Shown piece after piece: positions 1 to 8,700 of a stretch of DNA of 64,000 nucleotides. The notes below the pieces were generated by a model. That model was not told the origin of the DNA and did no database searches. It saw only the letters and a program-made list of their open reading frames with translations. This DNA comes from Streptococcus salivarius (GTDB taxonomy: Bacteria; Bacillota; Bacilli; Lactobacillales; Streptococcaceae). Within the stretch, counting starts at the first letter, position 1. Every line of letters starts with the position of its first letter. Location: NCBI RefSeq assembly GCF_009738225.1, contig NZ_CP018187.1, positions 1,498,501 through 1,562,500 on the forward strand. The letters run 5' to 3'. A program made the translations under genes and the position numbers.

Positions 1-4
1 AAAC

Positions 5-415
5 TTAAAGATTACGATAGTGTTGTAATATTTTGAGAAAGATTTCTCTCTCTTTAGCTGAAAATTGCTGGGCAAACTCTTCCTCTTCTTTACGAAGATA
101 GGATTGACAGGCAGACGCGATTTTTACCGCCTTATCCGTTAAAACAACCGCTTTTTGCCTAGCGTCTTTCGCTGAGATATGTCGTTCGATAAGGCCTTTT
201 TTCTCCATCCGCTGTAAGAGAACTGTCGTTGTCGAACGCTGAATCTCAAATTCGTGCTCAATGTCACGTTGAAATACCTCATGATTAGCATGATTGGTTA
301 TAAAATCGATAATGGCCATCTGATTTCCAGTCAAATCATATTGCCTAGCAAACTGATCAAAGTGGCGCATCATATTGTTATTGGCTTGCTTCAACAAGCG
401 TCCAAAATGGTCCAA
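5..415 (-). CDS. MarR-family transcriptional regulator
   Basis: 136-residue winged-helix regulator of MarR type. The DNA-binding part is visible around residues 45-85, with the recognition helix and wing region reading IQRSTTTVLLQRMEKKGLI followed by the D-A-R-Q-K wing typical of the family. The flanking helices would form the dimer interface. The start is a TTG at 413-415: it has an AAGGAG ribosome site (423-428) seven bases upstream, whereas the nearby ATG at 418-420 is out of frame and too close to that site. The gene has its own promoter and a palindrome near the predicted start of transcription, which suggests autoregulation. The ligand and other targets are not evident. MarR regulators usually repress neighbouring genes, but the downstream side is cut by the window edge. 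Confidence 0.9.
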   Translation of the reverse strand: MDHFGRLLKQANNNMMRHFDQFARQYDLTGNQMAIIDFITNHANHEVFQRDIEHEFEIQRSTTTVLLQRMEKKGLIERHISAKDARQKAVVLTDKAVKIASACQSYLRKEEEEFAQQFSAKEREIFLKILQHYRNL

Positions 416-437
416 AACATGACTCCTTAACTATATT

Positions 438-447
438 GTTAGCTAAC
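438..447. promoter_or_regulatory. Candidate MarR operator palindrome
   Basis: A perfect 10-bp palindrome, GTTAGCTAAC, lies just downstream of the predicted -10 box of the MarR gene and upstream of its ribosome site. MarR proteins commonly bind such TTAG/CTAA palindromes and repress their own gene. Binding here is inferred only from position and symmetry. Confidence 0.45.
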
Positions 448-458
448 TAGCGATTAAC

Positions 459-487
459 AGTGTAGTAGAATTATTAACTCAAGTCAA
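459..487 (-). promoter_or_regulatory. Promoter of the MarR-type gene
   Basis: On the minus strand TTGACT (482-487) and TACACT (459-464) are separated by exactly 17 bp, a good sigma-A promoter. Transcription would start around 452, about 37 bases before the TTG start codon. Confidence 0.6.
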
Positions 488-498
488 TAGATTCTTTC

Positions 499-536
499 AA
501 AAAATAGAAAAACTCAAGAACTTAAATCCTTGAGTT
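499..536 (-). terminator. Rho-independent terminator after the acetyltransferase gene
   Basis: An 8-bp stem (511-518 pairing with 529-536, AACTCAAG/CTTGAGTT) is followed on the minus strand by a T-rich run. It lies 8 bases past the stop codon of the sugar acetyltransferase gene. Confidence 0.75.
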
Positions 537-543
537 GCTTCAT

Positions 544-1107
544 TTAGTCTTTCTTTACAGGAATTTCCTTAATCACACGCGCAGGGTTTCCACCTAGAAC
601 CACGTTGTCTCCAAAGGACTTAGTCACAACAGCGCCTGCCCCAGCCACTACATTATCCCCTAGGGTAACGCCAGGAAGGATGGTCACGCCTCCACCAGCC
701 CAGAAGTTATCACCGATAGTAATTGGAGCCCCATATTCAAGGCCTGAATTACGCTCGGTTGGATCAAGAGGATGTAAGGGCGTCAAAAACTGACAATTAG
801 GGCCAATCATGGCATTGTCACCAATCCTGATAGGACAGACGTCTAGCATAGTCAAGTTCCAGTTAGAATAAAAATTTTCACCGATATGGATATTAACACC
901 GTAATCCGTAACGAACTGAGGATTCATGGCAAGATTTTCACCAGTCGAACCAAACCAAGATTTGACAATTTCAGCTCTCTTGAGACGGTCAGGTTCCGCA
1001 TTAAAGGCCATTTGGTTTTCTCTCGATTTAGCTGCTAGAGCACGTAGCTCAGGATCACTCGGTTTATAAAAGTCACCTGCAATCATTTTTTCATATTCTG
1101 TCGGCAT
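544..1107 (-). CDS. Maltose/galactoside-type sugar O-acetyltransferase
   Basis: 187-residue left-handed beta-helix (hexapeptide repeat) acetyltransferase of the Maa/LacA family, expected to transfer acetyl from acetyl-CoA to a sugar hydroxyl in the cytoplasm. The N-terminal Mac domain begins MPTEYEKMIAGDFYKPSD, a typical Maa start. Hexapeptide repeats follow (for example IGDNAMIGPNCQF and IGDNFWAGGGVTILPGVTLG), with the catalytic-type histidine in TPLHPLDP and the closing GGNPARVIKEI signature. Length is normal for the family. The ATG is supported by AAAGGAG upstream, and the gene has its own promoter and terminator, so it is monocistronic. The sugar substrate cannot be told from sequence. 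Confidence 0.93.
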   Translation of the reverse strand: MPTEYEKMIAGDFYKPSDPELRALAAKSRENQMAFNAEPDRLKRAEIVKSWFGSTGENLAMNPQFVTDYGVNIHIGENFYSNWNLTMLDVCPIRIGDNAMIGPNCQFLTPLHPLDPTERNSGLEYGAPITIGDNFWAGGGVTILPGVTLGDNVVAGAGAVVTKSFGDNVVLGGNPARVIKEIPVKKD

Positions 1108-1137
1108 GGTATACTCCTTTTATGGTTGTTTTCCTAT

Positions 1138-1166
1138 ATTGTAGTATAGAAGTGATGTTACCACAA
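1138..1166 (-). promoter_or_regulatory. Promoter of the sugar O-acetyltransferase gene
   Basis: TTGTGG (1161-1166) and TACAAT (1138-1143) on the minus strand are spaced by 17 bp and lie about 30 bases upstream of the ATG. Confidence 0.55.
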
Positions 1167-1212
1167 GCGAACAGATATAAACTAGATAAATATCTCAACT
1201 TAAAAAATATTA

Positions 1213-2280
1213 CTAAATATAGATTGTAACCATAGCTCCATTATTTTCATTAGAAAGTTTCAGTTCCCAATCATGAAGTTCTACGACTCTTTTTACAAAA
1301 GATAACCCTATTCCAAAATGGTGATTTTGAGAGTCGTTTCCTGACTGATTATCTTGGTAAAAGAGCGATCCTACATTATCAATCATATTAGCTGAGAACC
1401 TTGAGCCATCATTCCAAACCGATAAAACAATCTTATTTTGCTCAGATGATAATTTTATAACTATCTTTGGCATCATTGATTGACTATAGGACATTGCATT
1501 ATTCACTAGATTAGTAATTGCTCTTAAGAATAATACTAAGTCAATATGAATAGTAGTATCAGATGGGGTTTCATTCAATACATTTAAAACACAAGTCCCA
1601 GTTGTCAGAGGAGTTAATTCTCTAATCAAACATGACGCAAGCTGCTCCGAAGTAATATGCTCTTTATTGATATTATCTTTATAAAATGTTTTTGAATATT
1701 GAATAAATTGATTAAAATAATTATCTAGTTGTTGACTTGAAGATTCGATATCTAATAAGCATTGAGTTAACTCAGGAGACAAATCAAATGTTTGAAGATA
1801 CTCAGCATTACCTGAAATTATTGTTAGAGGTGTCTTTAAATCATGTGCTGCGGAAGACACTCTGAACATTAGCTCTTGCTTTTGTTTTTTCTCTTTTTCA
1901 AGCATCTTTTGAATTTTATCCTGCATCTTCATAATATGTTCTTTTGTCTCAATAAATTCAAATAACCTTAGTGGCTTAGAGTATTTGTTATTGTCTGAAT
2001 ATAAGCTTTGTTCATATACTGTCTTCATCTCTCTCTGAATTTCATATAGAAGTTTTTGTACATTTCTTACAATTATAACAACTAAAATGACACAAAGATA
2101 AATCCACGAGCTAACACTAAAAAACATAGTAAAGCTATTCACATTGTTAGCATTAATTCCTTCAACCGCTGTAAATAGGGCAGGAATAATGTAAAAAAAA
2201 CAAATGCATAACAAAAATTGAAAAATAATTTTCAAATAAGTTGCTCTTATCAACTGCTTTAATGTTATTGATTTTGCCAT
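1213..2280 (-). CDS. Sensor histidine kinase of a lantibiotic-type two-component system
   Basis: 355-residue membrane histidine kinase. Two N-terminal membrane segments (about residues 17-38 and 52-72) are joined by a loop of only about a dozen residues, so sensing probably occurs in or near the membrane. The dimerisation/phosphoacceptor motif SSAAHDLKTPLTIISG places the phosphorylated histidine at His146. The ATP-binding domain has a recognisable N box (AITNLVNNAMSYSQ) and a G box (HFGIGLSFVKRVVELHDW). The gene overlaps the response regulator by 16 bp, so the two are translated together. The short sensor and the adjacent permease/ATPase genes resemble kinases paired with lantibiotic-immunity transporters. 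The signal is not identifiable from sequence. Confidence 0.9.
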   Translation of the reverse strand: MAKSITLKQLIRATYLKIIFQFLLCICFFYIIPALFTAVEGINANNVNSFTMFFSVSSWIYLCVILVVIIVRNVQKLLYEIQREMKTVYEQSLYSDNNKYSKPLRLFEFIETKEHIMKMQDKIQKMLEKEKKQKQELMFRVSSAAHDLKTPLTIISGNAEYLQTFDLSPELTQCLLDIESSSQQLDNYFNQFIQYSKTFYKDNINKEHITSEQLASCLIRELTPLTTGTCVLNVLNETPSDTTIHIDLVLFLRAITNLVNNAMSYSQSMMPKIVIKLSSEQNKIVLSVWNDGSRFSANMIDNVGSLFYQDNQSGNDSQNHHFGIGLSFVKRVVELHDWELKLSNENNGAMVTIYI

Positions 2281-2939
2281 TTATATCCCCCACCCCAAAG
2301 AGTTTTAATTGGATCAATACCATAAGGTTTCAATTTTTGTCGAATCTGATAGATATACTCTGTAATACTTCGGTACTGAACTTCTGAACTTTGAGGGTAC
2401 AAATATTCATAAAGCTCCTCTACACTAAAGATTTTAGTTTGATAGGTAAACAACAAATATAATAAATTAAATTCCCTTCTCGAAAGAGAAATACTATTAC
2501 CGTCTACTATTAATTCCTTTCCTACCCTATCAAATTGAAGTAAACCACTAGTCTCAGTATCTCCGACAGAAAGTAGCCTTTTATCTCTTCTAATATGCAT
2601 TTTGACTCTTGCAACCAACTCCTTCATACCGAATGGTTTGGTAATAAAATCATCTGCACCTATTCCAATAGCTTCAACAATATCTTCTTCAAGGTTTTTA
2701 GCAGTTATAAAAATTATGGGTGTTTGAATCTGACTTCTGATACTACTACAAATATCAATACCACTCACTGGCATCATTATATCCAGTAAAATCAAATCAA
2801 ATCCTATGAAGTCACATAGGTTAATATCTTTAACAGAATTTCTAGTTTCAACTACATAGGAGTTTTTCTCCAGAATATTCTTAATCAATCTTAAAATTTT
2901 TAAATCATCGTCAATAACTAGAATTTTAGACTTTACCAT
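2265..2939 (-). CDS. OmpR/PhoB-family response regulator
   Basis: 224-residue response regulator. The receiver domain has the acidic pocket (IDDD, residues 9-12), phosphoacceptor Asp53 in LLDIMMP, and Lys101 in TKPFG. A winged-helix trans_reg_C domain follows (about 130-224), with SRREFNLLYLLF and a C-terminal RTxWGxGYxW-like segment (IKTLWGGGYKW). The start is preceded by GAGG. An extended -10 (TGTTACAAT) lies upstream on the minus strand, so the regulator/kinase pair may have its own weak promoter. It probably controls the adjacent ABC genes; this is inferred from linkage. Confidence 0.93.
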   Translation of the reverse strand: MVKSKILVIDDDLKILRLIKNILEKNSYVVETRNSVKDINLCDFIGFDLILLDIMMPVSGIDICSSIRSQIQTPIIFITAKNLEEDIVEAIGIGADDFITKPFGMKELVARVKMHIRRDKRLLSVGDTETSGLLQFDRVGKELIVDGNSISLSRREFNLLYLLFTYQTKIFSVEELYEYLYPQSSEVQYRSITEYIYQIRQKLKPYGIDPIKTLWGGGYKWQNQ

Positions 2940-3098
2940 TTTTTTCCTCGTACGTTTTGAATATATTGTAACATAATTAAAAATCGAAAATACATTTCAA
3001 AATTAGCATATAATTGATAGTTCAATAAATTGACTTTCTACCAAATCTCAATAATGCTCATTTTTAAGTAACAGAATATGTGCTCCAAAGTCTTGTAT

Positions 3099-3164
3099 CT
3101 ATTTTTCAGTCAATCTATCTAAATTCGATGTTGTCTCATCTAAAAAAACAATCTTTATTTGACT
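3099..3164 (-). pseudogene. Fragment of an ABC exporter ATPase (Walker B/D-loop)
   Basis: Reading the minus strand here gives IKIVFLDETTSNLDRLTEK and then a stop. This is the Walker B and D-loop region (usual form ILDEATSNLD) of an exporter-type ABC ATPase. Upstream in frame a stop occurs within about 20 bases, and no Walker A or signature motif precedes it, so it is a remnant. It lies between the second permease and the response regulator. The T-S-N-L-D form is typical of peptide/bacteriocin exporters rather than of the importer-like ATPase at 4619-5335, so an exporter gene may have been lost here. Confidence 0.6.
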
Positions 3165-3835
3165 TACTTTAAAAATTCCTTTCTAATAAGGCAATAACTC
3201 GTAAAGAATAATCCAAAAAGCCAAATTATAAATACAATAAAACGCATTATAAAATAGTTTGTATGTATTAGCTGAAAAACTAAATCATATATTATTACAC
3301 TTGAAGCTATTGGTAAAACCCTATCTATAAAAGGCAACACGAGTATAGGAAATAATAGCAAAATTGCAAGTGCAATCATTGAATTACCGCATAAAAAGGA
3401 AAAAGAGTAACCCGCTAAAAAGTATACAACTGAACCAAACAAGTAATAATAAAAATTTACTTCACTATGAATACCCTGACTAAACATCATTACTATTAAA
3501 CCTGCTAATACTGACTGTGTTAAACATTCTAGTAGATCTATTAATAATATGTATAATGCTGCCTTCACCCTACTTCCGTTGTTCAGGTAAACTTGCTTAT
3601 AACTTTGTGTCCTCAATTCTACACTTGCATTTAAAACTCCATTCCCTAAAAAAGAGAAAGATATTATAGTTAATAAAACAGAACTGTTAAAAGTGATAGA
3701 ATCTTCATTAACTTCGAATTTTAGATATCTTAATAAACTTATTATAATAACAAATACTAACTGAAATAATAAATAAACCTGTATAGGTAATAAACTATAT
3801 TTTTTATATAATAAGCTATGCAATTGGCTTTTCAT
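3164..3835 (-). CDS. ABC-2 type permease, lantibiotic-immunity EpiG/MutG-like
   Basis: 223-residue integral membrane protein with about six hydrophobic segments (roughly residues 17-37, 50-68, 95-118, 128-150, 152-170 and 190-216) and no soluble domain. It begins 20 bp inside the end of the preceding permease gene, the tight coupling seen in lantibiotic FEG operons. By context it would form a heteromeric channel with the 269-residue permease, driven by the ATPase at 4619-5335, and remove a membrane-active peptide. Family assignment rests on topology and gene order rather than on a diagnostic motif. Confidence 0.7.
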   Translation of the reverse strand: MKSQLHSLLYKKYSLLPIQVYLLFQLVFVIIISLLRYLKFEVNEDSITFNSSVLLTIISFSFLGNGVLNASVELRTQSYKQVYLNNGSRVKAALYILLIDLLECLTQSVLAGLIVMMFSQGIHSEVNFYYYLFGSVVYFLAGYSFSFLCGNSMIALAILLLFPILVLPFIDRVLPIASSVIIYDLVFQLIHTNYFIMRFIVFIIWLFGLFFTSYCLIRKEFLK

Positions 3836-4625
3836 TCTTCTTCCCCCATTTTATTTTTTCTAAATAAAATAAACAAATCGTAGTAAGGAAAGTTTCAAAT
3901 AATAGAAGAATCGCTCCATATAATTGAGTTGTCTGACCGGCTTCGACCCTACCAAAAGCAAAAGACTTAGCTCCAATTAAAGGTAATAAATTATCTAAAA
4001 TAGGAGAAATTGCCTTAAGTATGCCTGATAAAGAAAAAACTAACAATAAAACTATCACAATCAAAGAAGGAATTGATCTTTTTGTTATTTTTACAAGTAA
4101 TAGAGAGAGTAAATTAAGTGTAATTGTAAAAGCTCCTATTCTAGTGAAAACATCAAGCATTAAGCCTATAGACAGAATACTTTGTAACTTACTAACTAAC
4201 ATGAATTTTAGAAGTAATGCATTTAATAAAAACAACGTAAAGGTCGTCATTATTGAAATAACAATTATACTAAATATCTGTGAAAACAACCTTATTTTCC
4301 AGTTAGCACAAATTAGTGATGAAAACTCATCCTCACCAAATTGATAATCAGTTGCTAGAATTAATGCTGACAATATAGGCAAAAATAACACGGTTGCTTG
4401 ATAAGGAGATGATAAAATAGCATCTCTCACCGTTCTATAAGGAGTCTCAATTACATTTTGATCAATATTTACTGAGTTGGCAGCACCAGTGTGTAGTGCA
4501 TTAATGACTTGAATGTTTTGATAGGTAAAAAACAAACTAACTACAACTAAGATAAAAAATCCCATTTTAAATAAAGTTAGATGACTATATTTATATAAAT
4601 ACCCCTTAATAACTTGACTTAACAT
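3816..4625 (-). CDS. ABC-2 type permease, lantibiotic-immunity EpiE/MutE-like
   Basis: 269-residue membrane protein. One N-terminal hydrophobic segment (about 18-36) is followed by a roughly 60-residue loop, then five further hydrophobic segments to the C-terminus. This matches the ABC-2/MutE-EpiE permease layout. It overlaps the ATPase gene by 7 bp and the next permease by 20 bp. Together with both it should form the membrane part of an ATP-driven efflux or immunity transporter. The substrate is unknown. Confidence 0.72.
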   Translation of the reverse strand: MLSQVIKGYLYKYSHLTLFKMGFFILVVVSLFFTYQNIQVINALHTGAANSVNIDQNVIETPYRTVRDAILSSPYQATVLFLPILSALILATDYQFGEDEFSSLICANWKIRLFSQIFSIIVISIMTTFTLFLLNALLLKFMLVSKLQSILSIGLMLDVFTRIGAFTITLNLLSLLLVKITKRSIPSLIVIVLLLVFSLSGILKAISPILDNLLPLIGAKSFAFGRVEAGQTTQLYGAILLLFETFLTTICLFYLEKIKWGKKNEKPIA

Positions 4626-5335
4626 TTTATACTACTCCTTTCATGTACAGAGCTAAAATAGGCGTTTTCAAAACTATCATATTGCTTCAATACTTGCTCA
4701 CGCTTGTCGTTTAGAACAACATGACCATTTGAAATACCTACAACTCTATCTACGGTTAATTCAAGTTCGCTCATATAATGGCTAGTTAATAGTACTGTTT
4801 TTCCTTGTTTCACAAAATCTTTGAGAAACTCTCTTAACCAACGGATTCCCTCTGGGTCCAACCCATTAATAGGTTCGTCTAAAATCAAAATATCTGGGTC
4901 TGCAAGTATTGCTGTTGCCAAGCCTAATCTTTGCTTCATTCCTAAAGAATAATCTTTGATTTTCTTCTTACCAACATTTTTTAATCCAACAATTTCTAAA
5001 CATTCAGTACAACGTTGCTTACTTAGTCCACAAGAAAGTGCAATCCATCTTAATTGCTCATAACCAGTTCTACTTGGATAAGGTTGATAACTATCTAAAA
5101 AAGTTCCTACTATTGAGATTGGCTCAGCTCCTAACTCACTATATGTTGTTCCTAAAATAGTTGCCTTTCCACTATCAGCTGACTCCAACCCTAATAGTAT
5201 TTTTATTAGGGTTGATTTCCCAGAACCATTAGGTCCAATCAAACCAGTAATTTCACCTTTATTAGCTTGAAAAGTTATATTTGATAATACAACTTTGTCA
5301 TCGTATGTTTTATTTAAATTAGTAATATTAATCAT
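4619..5335 (-). CDS. ABC transporter ATP-binding protein, lantibiotic-immunity F-type
   Basis: 238-residue nucleotide-binding subunit with Walker A GPNGSGKST (about residues 36-44), the signature YSLGMKQRLGLA, Walker B ILILDEPINGLDPEG, and the switch histidine in LLTSHYMSE. This matches the BcrA/NisF/MutF subfamily. The order ATPase, permease, permease, regulator, kinase is that of lantibiotic self-immunity or peptide-resistance modules. The start has AAGGAAA upstream. Its ATG overlaps the stop of a possible 32-codon small ORF, and a symmetric palindrome lies about 145 bp upstream. Confidence 0.9.
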   Translation of the reverse strand: MINITNLNKTYDDKVVLSNITFQANKGEITGLIGPNGSGKSTLIKILLGLESADSGKATILGTTYSELGAEPISIVGTFLDSYQPYPSRTGYEQLRWIALSCGLSKQRCTECLEIVGLKNVGKKKIKDYSLGMKQRLGLATAILADPDILILDEPINGLDPEGIRWLREFLKDFVKQGKTVLLTSHYMSELELTVDRVVGISNGHVVLNDKREQVLKQYDSFENAYFSSVHERSSIKC

Positions 5336-5430
5336 TTTGTTTTCCTTTGACGAATAGAACCTTTTGAAATTTCATAAATTAATGCTTTCACCAATAGGAT
5401 TATTATCAAACTCCACCCATGCATATGCAT
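5332..5430 (-). CDS. Possible small membrane peptide upstream of the ABC ATPase
   Basis: A 32-codon reading frame begins MHMHGWSLIIILLVKALIYE and ends in a basic tail. Its TGA overlaps the ATG of the ATPase gene (ATGA), which suggests translational coupling. It has one strongly hydrophobic stretch and a basic C-terminus. The frame is open a further 15 codons upstream (DILQIGFQTLKLPLI), so it might instead be the tail of a longer, degraded gene. No convincing ribosome site is visible. I do not recognise a family; reality as a gene is uncertain. Confidence 0.3.
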   Translation of the reverse strand: MHMHGWSLIIILLVKALIYEISKGSIRQRKTK

Positions 5431-5479
5431 TATAAGGGGAAGTTTTAAAGTCTGAAACCCAATCTGGAGAATATCTTGT

Positions 5480-5504
5480 TATAGTGAAGGTACCTTTCAC
5501 TATA
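5480..5504. promoter_or_regulatory. Operator-like palindrome upstream of the ABC transporter genes
   Basis: TATAGTGAA, then GGTACC, then TTTCACTATA forms a near-perfect inverted repeat with 9-bp arms around GGTACC. It lies about 145 bp upstream of the ATPase start. Each arm holds a TATAGT -10-like hexamer, so a repressor or response-regulator dimer bound here could control transcription. I see no good -35 box at correct spacing. Confidence 0.45.
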
Positions 5505-5623
5505 ATTGTAGTTTATCAATATCTTTTCGGAAAAAAATCAGAGTTAATAGTTTTACATATTTTTAATAAAAAAATGTTCTGAGATAGTCTTTAAACATCT
5601 TATTTTAGATAAGAAACAATCCA

Positions 5624-5659
5624 CAAAAAAATCCCAAGTGCTCTATGCAACTTGAGATT
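5624..5659 (-). terminator. Terminator after the Mub-repeat gene
   Basis: Stem AATCTCAAGT/ACTTGGGATT (minus strand; 5650-5659 with 5630-5639) followed by seven T residues, about 45 bases past the stop codon of the Mub-repeat gene. Confidence 0.75.
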
Positions 5660-5701
5660 TTCTTTCTGTCTGGGCATGCCTGAGTCATTCAGGTCTTTTG
5701 A

Positions 5702-8700
5702 TTATTTTTCTTTTTGATCTTTGTGATCTTTTTTATTTTTCTTCTTACGTCCGTTGCGGCCAAGTCCTAGACCTGTTACCGATACGGTGAAGCCTGCGAT
5801 ATTGATGGTTTCTTCAATCTTACCTTTGCTTGCTTCTTCCTCATTTGAGAGATTAATTGGCATCTTGTGTTTAGAGCCTTTACCCTCAGCTTGACCAGAA
5901 ACAGGTGCTTCAAAGTCGTCGTCTGGTCCATAAGTGACTGGTCCCTCATGAGATTCCATTTGTTCTTCGACTTGGTCGAGAACTTCTAGGTCTTGAACCT
6001 CTTCAACAACGATATCGTCTGCCTTGTTTTCTTTAGGTTTACCATTGATATCGCCTGTAAGCGGGATATAAACAACGGTTTCTTCAAGGTTACGTTGACC
6101 AACGGTCTTACCTTCAACCTTATCCTTATCAGCGCTGTAGCCTTCTACTTCTGGTGTGATGACTGTTTCAAACTGACCTTTATTTGAAGTCCAGTAGCTT
6201 GAACCAAGCTCTTCACCAGTAACCTTATCTATAGTCAAGCTACGAGTCCATTGAGCGGTTTGGATGTTATTAGCAGGAAGTTCTGCTTGTCCATCGCTAG
6301 ATGTGTAGAGAACTGTGAAGGTTACATCTTTGATATAGCTTTCACGTTCTGGCCATTTAGCACCATCAGGATTTGCTGGGTTGATTGGTGTACCAGCTTC
6401 TTGGATGTTATCTGGACCTACTTGAACAGTACCATGACGAAGGGTAACCATGAAGTTTTGGTCAACATGTGAATCACCATCAAAGATAACACCGTTTGTG
6501 AAGCCATCTGCAAGGAGGGTATAACCACGATCACTGTAGTACTTGATGCGCTCGATTGTTGAGTATTCAATCACTTCGCCTGACTTACCAAGCAAGTCGA
6601 CCACTTCAAGTTTCTTACGAGTTGTACCGTCAACATAAGTAACTGTAGCTTTCTGAGCATCCTTAAGGTAAGTTACTACTTCCATGATTTCAGGTGTTTC
6701 TACAGAAACATCAGTCATTTCAGCTACTTCCATACGGTCTGGTGTAAATCCAACAACCTCTGGAGAAGGAACAGCTGAGAAGCCAGCTTGAGTACTTGAC
6801 CATGCTTCATAATTGATAGCGCCTGTAACAAGGTTAACGTTAGTCAAACGTTTGAAATCAAGAACTTCAACGTAGTCGTCGCTAGCCAAGCCGCCCTCTT
6901 CGAAGACATACTGGATTGTACGTATCACATCGGCACGGTTTTCAAGCATCTCTACGCTATTTGGCCAAACTGGACTATTAACATCGTTTGGATCTACGAC
7001 TTCACCTGCAACTGGTGCTGGCATATCTGGGTCAATAAGAACCAAACGTTCACGAAGAACAACTTCGAAGACTTGATCAAAGTCAGAATCACCATTGTAA
7101 GTGTGGTCAAAGGCTGCCGCATAACCATCGTTGACGAGCTCGTAACCTTGTTTGAGCAAGTTTGCGATTTGTTCATCAGTAGAGTAGTCAATCTTCTCAC
7201 CTGAGCTTCCGATGACAACATCACGAGTCAATTCGGACTTATCAAGCTCATTCATGTAAAGGATAATAGCTTTTTGCTCATCCTTAGCATAAACCACGTT
7301 GGTATCTTGACCTGGGTGTTCTGGAATAATAAAGGCCTTTTCAGAAATGTAACCAAGAACATCTGGAACGACTGTTTCCATAGCCATGGTTGGATCTTCA
7401 GGATCGTTGTTGTAGCTTGGAGTAGGTGCATTTTCGATTGGTGTACCATACTCATCTACTGGAATAATCTTACCAAGCTCTGTGTAAGTAACTGTATCTT
7501 CCACTTCTGGAAGGTCAGGGCGAACTTCAAGTCCACCAGCTTGACGTTTATCCGCATAGAAGCCATCTACAACTGGAACTTCTACAACATCGTAAGTGAA
7601 GCTGTCTTGATCCCAAGTGCTTGTTTGTTCCACTTGGTTAAATTTACCGTGGAAGCTGAAGCTATCTTGAATGTTGATAACTGGATCTTTGTAGCCTGCA
7701 CCTTGGAAGGTAACCGTTTGTTTCGTATCTTGCGTGATATCATCCAAGATTGGCTCGTAAACCAAGGTTTGGTCCATGCTGAGGTCAATTGGCAATACCA
7801 ATTCACTTTCAGCTTGGTAGCCAGCAACTTGTGGTGCTGGTGTCTCAATAACTTGCGTAGCATCTTGAGGATCATTAGCATAATGAACTGGCTCTGCATC
7901 CGCGATTGGATTACCAAAGCTATCAACAGGGATAATCTTACCGAGTTCTTTATAGGCAACACTGTCTGTTGCTTCTGGTTTATCAGGTGTAACAACCTGC
8001 ATACCAGCAACTGCCTTGTCCGCAAAGTAACCTTCGATAACTGGAACATTGACTTTAGCGAAAGTATAGCTGTCTTGATCCCAAGTGTAAGTATCTTCTG
8101 CTTGGTTGTACTTACCAGTGAAGCTGAAGTCAGACTGAATATTAACAGACGGTGTTGCTTCGCCAGCTCCTTTGAAGAAGACAGTTTGCAAGGTTGGTTG
8201 CGTGACATCCTCTAGAATTGGAGCATATTCGACAAGAATATCGTCTGTCAAGCTCTCAGGCATGACACTTTGTTGCATTGGACGGTAACCCGGAATGTGT
8301 GGAACAAGTGTCTCACTAACCTTAGTTGGGTTATTGGCATCATTGTTAAAGGTTGGCGTTGGAACGTTTGGAATCAAGCGTCCATTCGCATCAATAGGAA
8401 TGATCTTACCAAGTGGAACGTAGGTAACGGTTTCTTCTATATTATCTTCAGTAACATCTCTACCCTTAACTTCTACTCTATCCGCAAAATAGCCTAAAAC
8501 AACTGGTGCATAGATATCATAATATTTGGTTTTGTTTGGAGACCACTCTGTCTCATCAACAAGCTCACCTGTAACCTTGTCGAAGGTAAGAGTACGCACC
8601 CAATAAGCCTTTTGCACATCAGCATTTGGCAAATCCGCATTGCCATCTGTACTTCTGTAAAAGACTGTGAAGCTTACTTCTTTTTCGTAAGCATACTTAG

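Noticed and set aside
5486..5580. Plus-strand frame from GTG (VKVPFTIIVVYQYLFGKKSE...)
   Set aside because: It overlaps the palindrome, has no ribosome site and no recognisable features.
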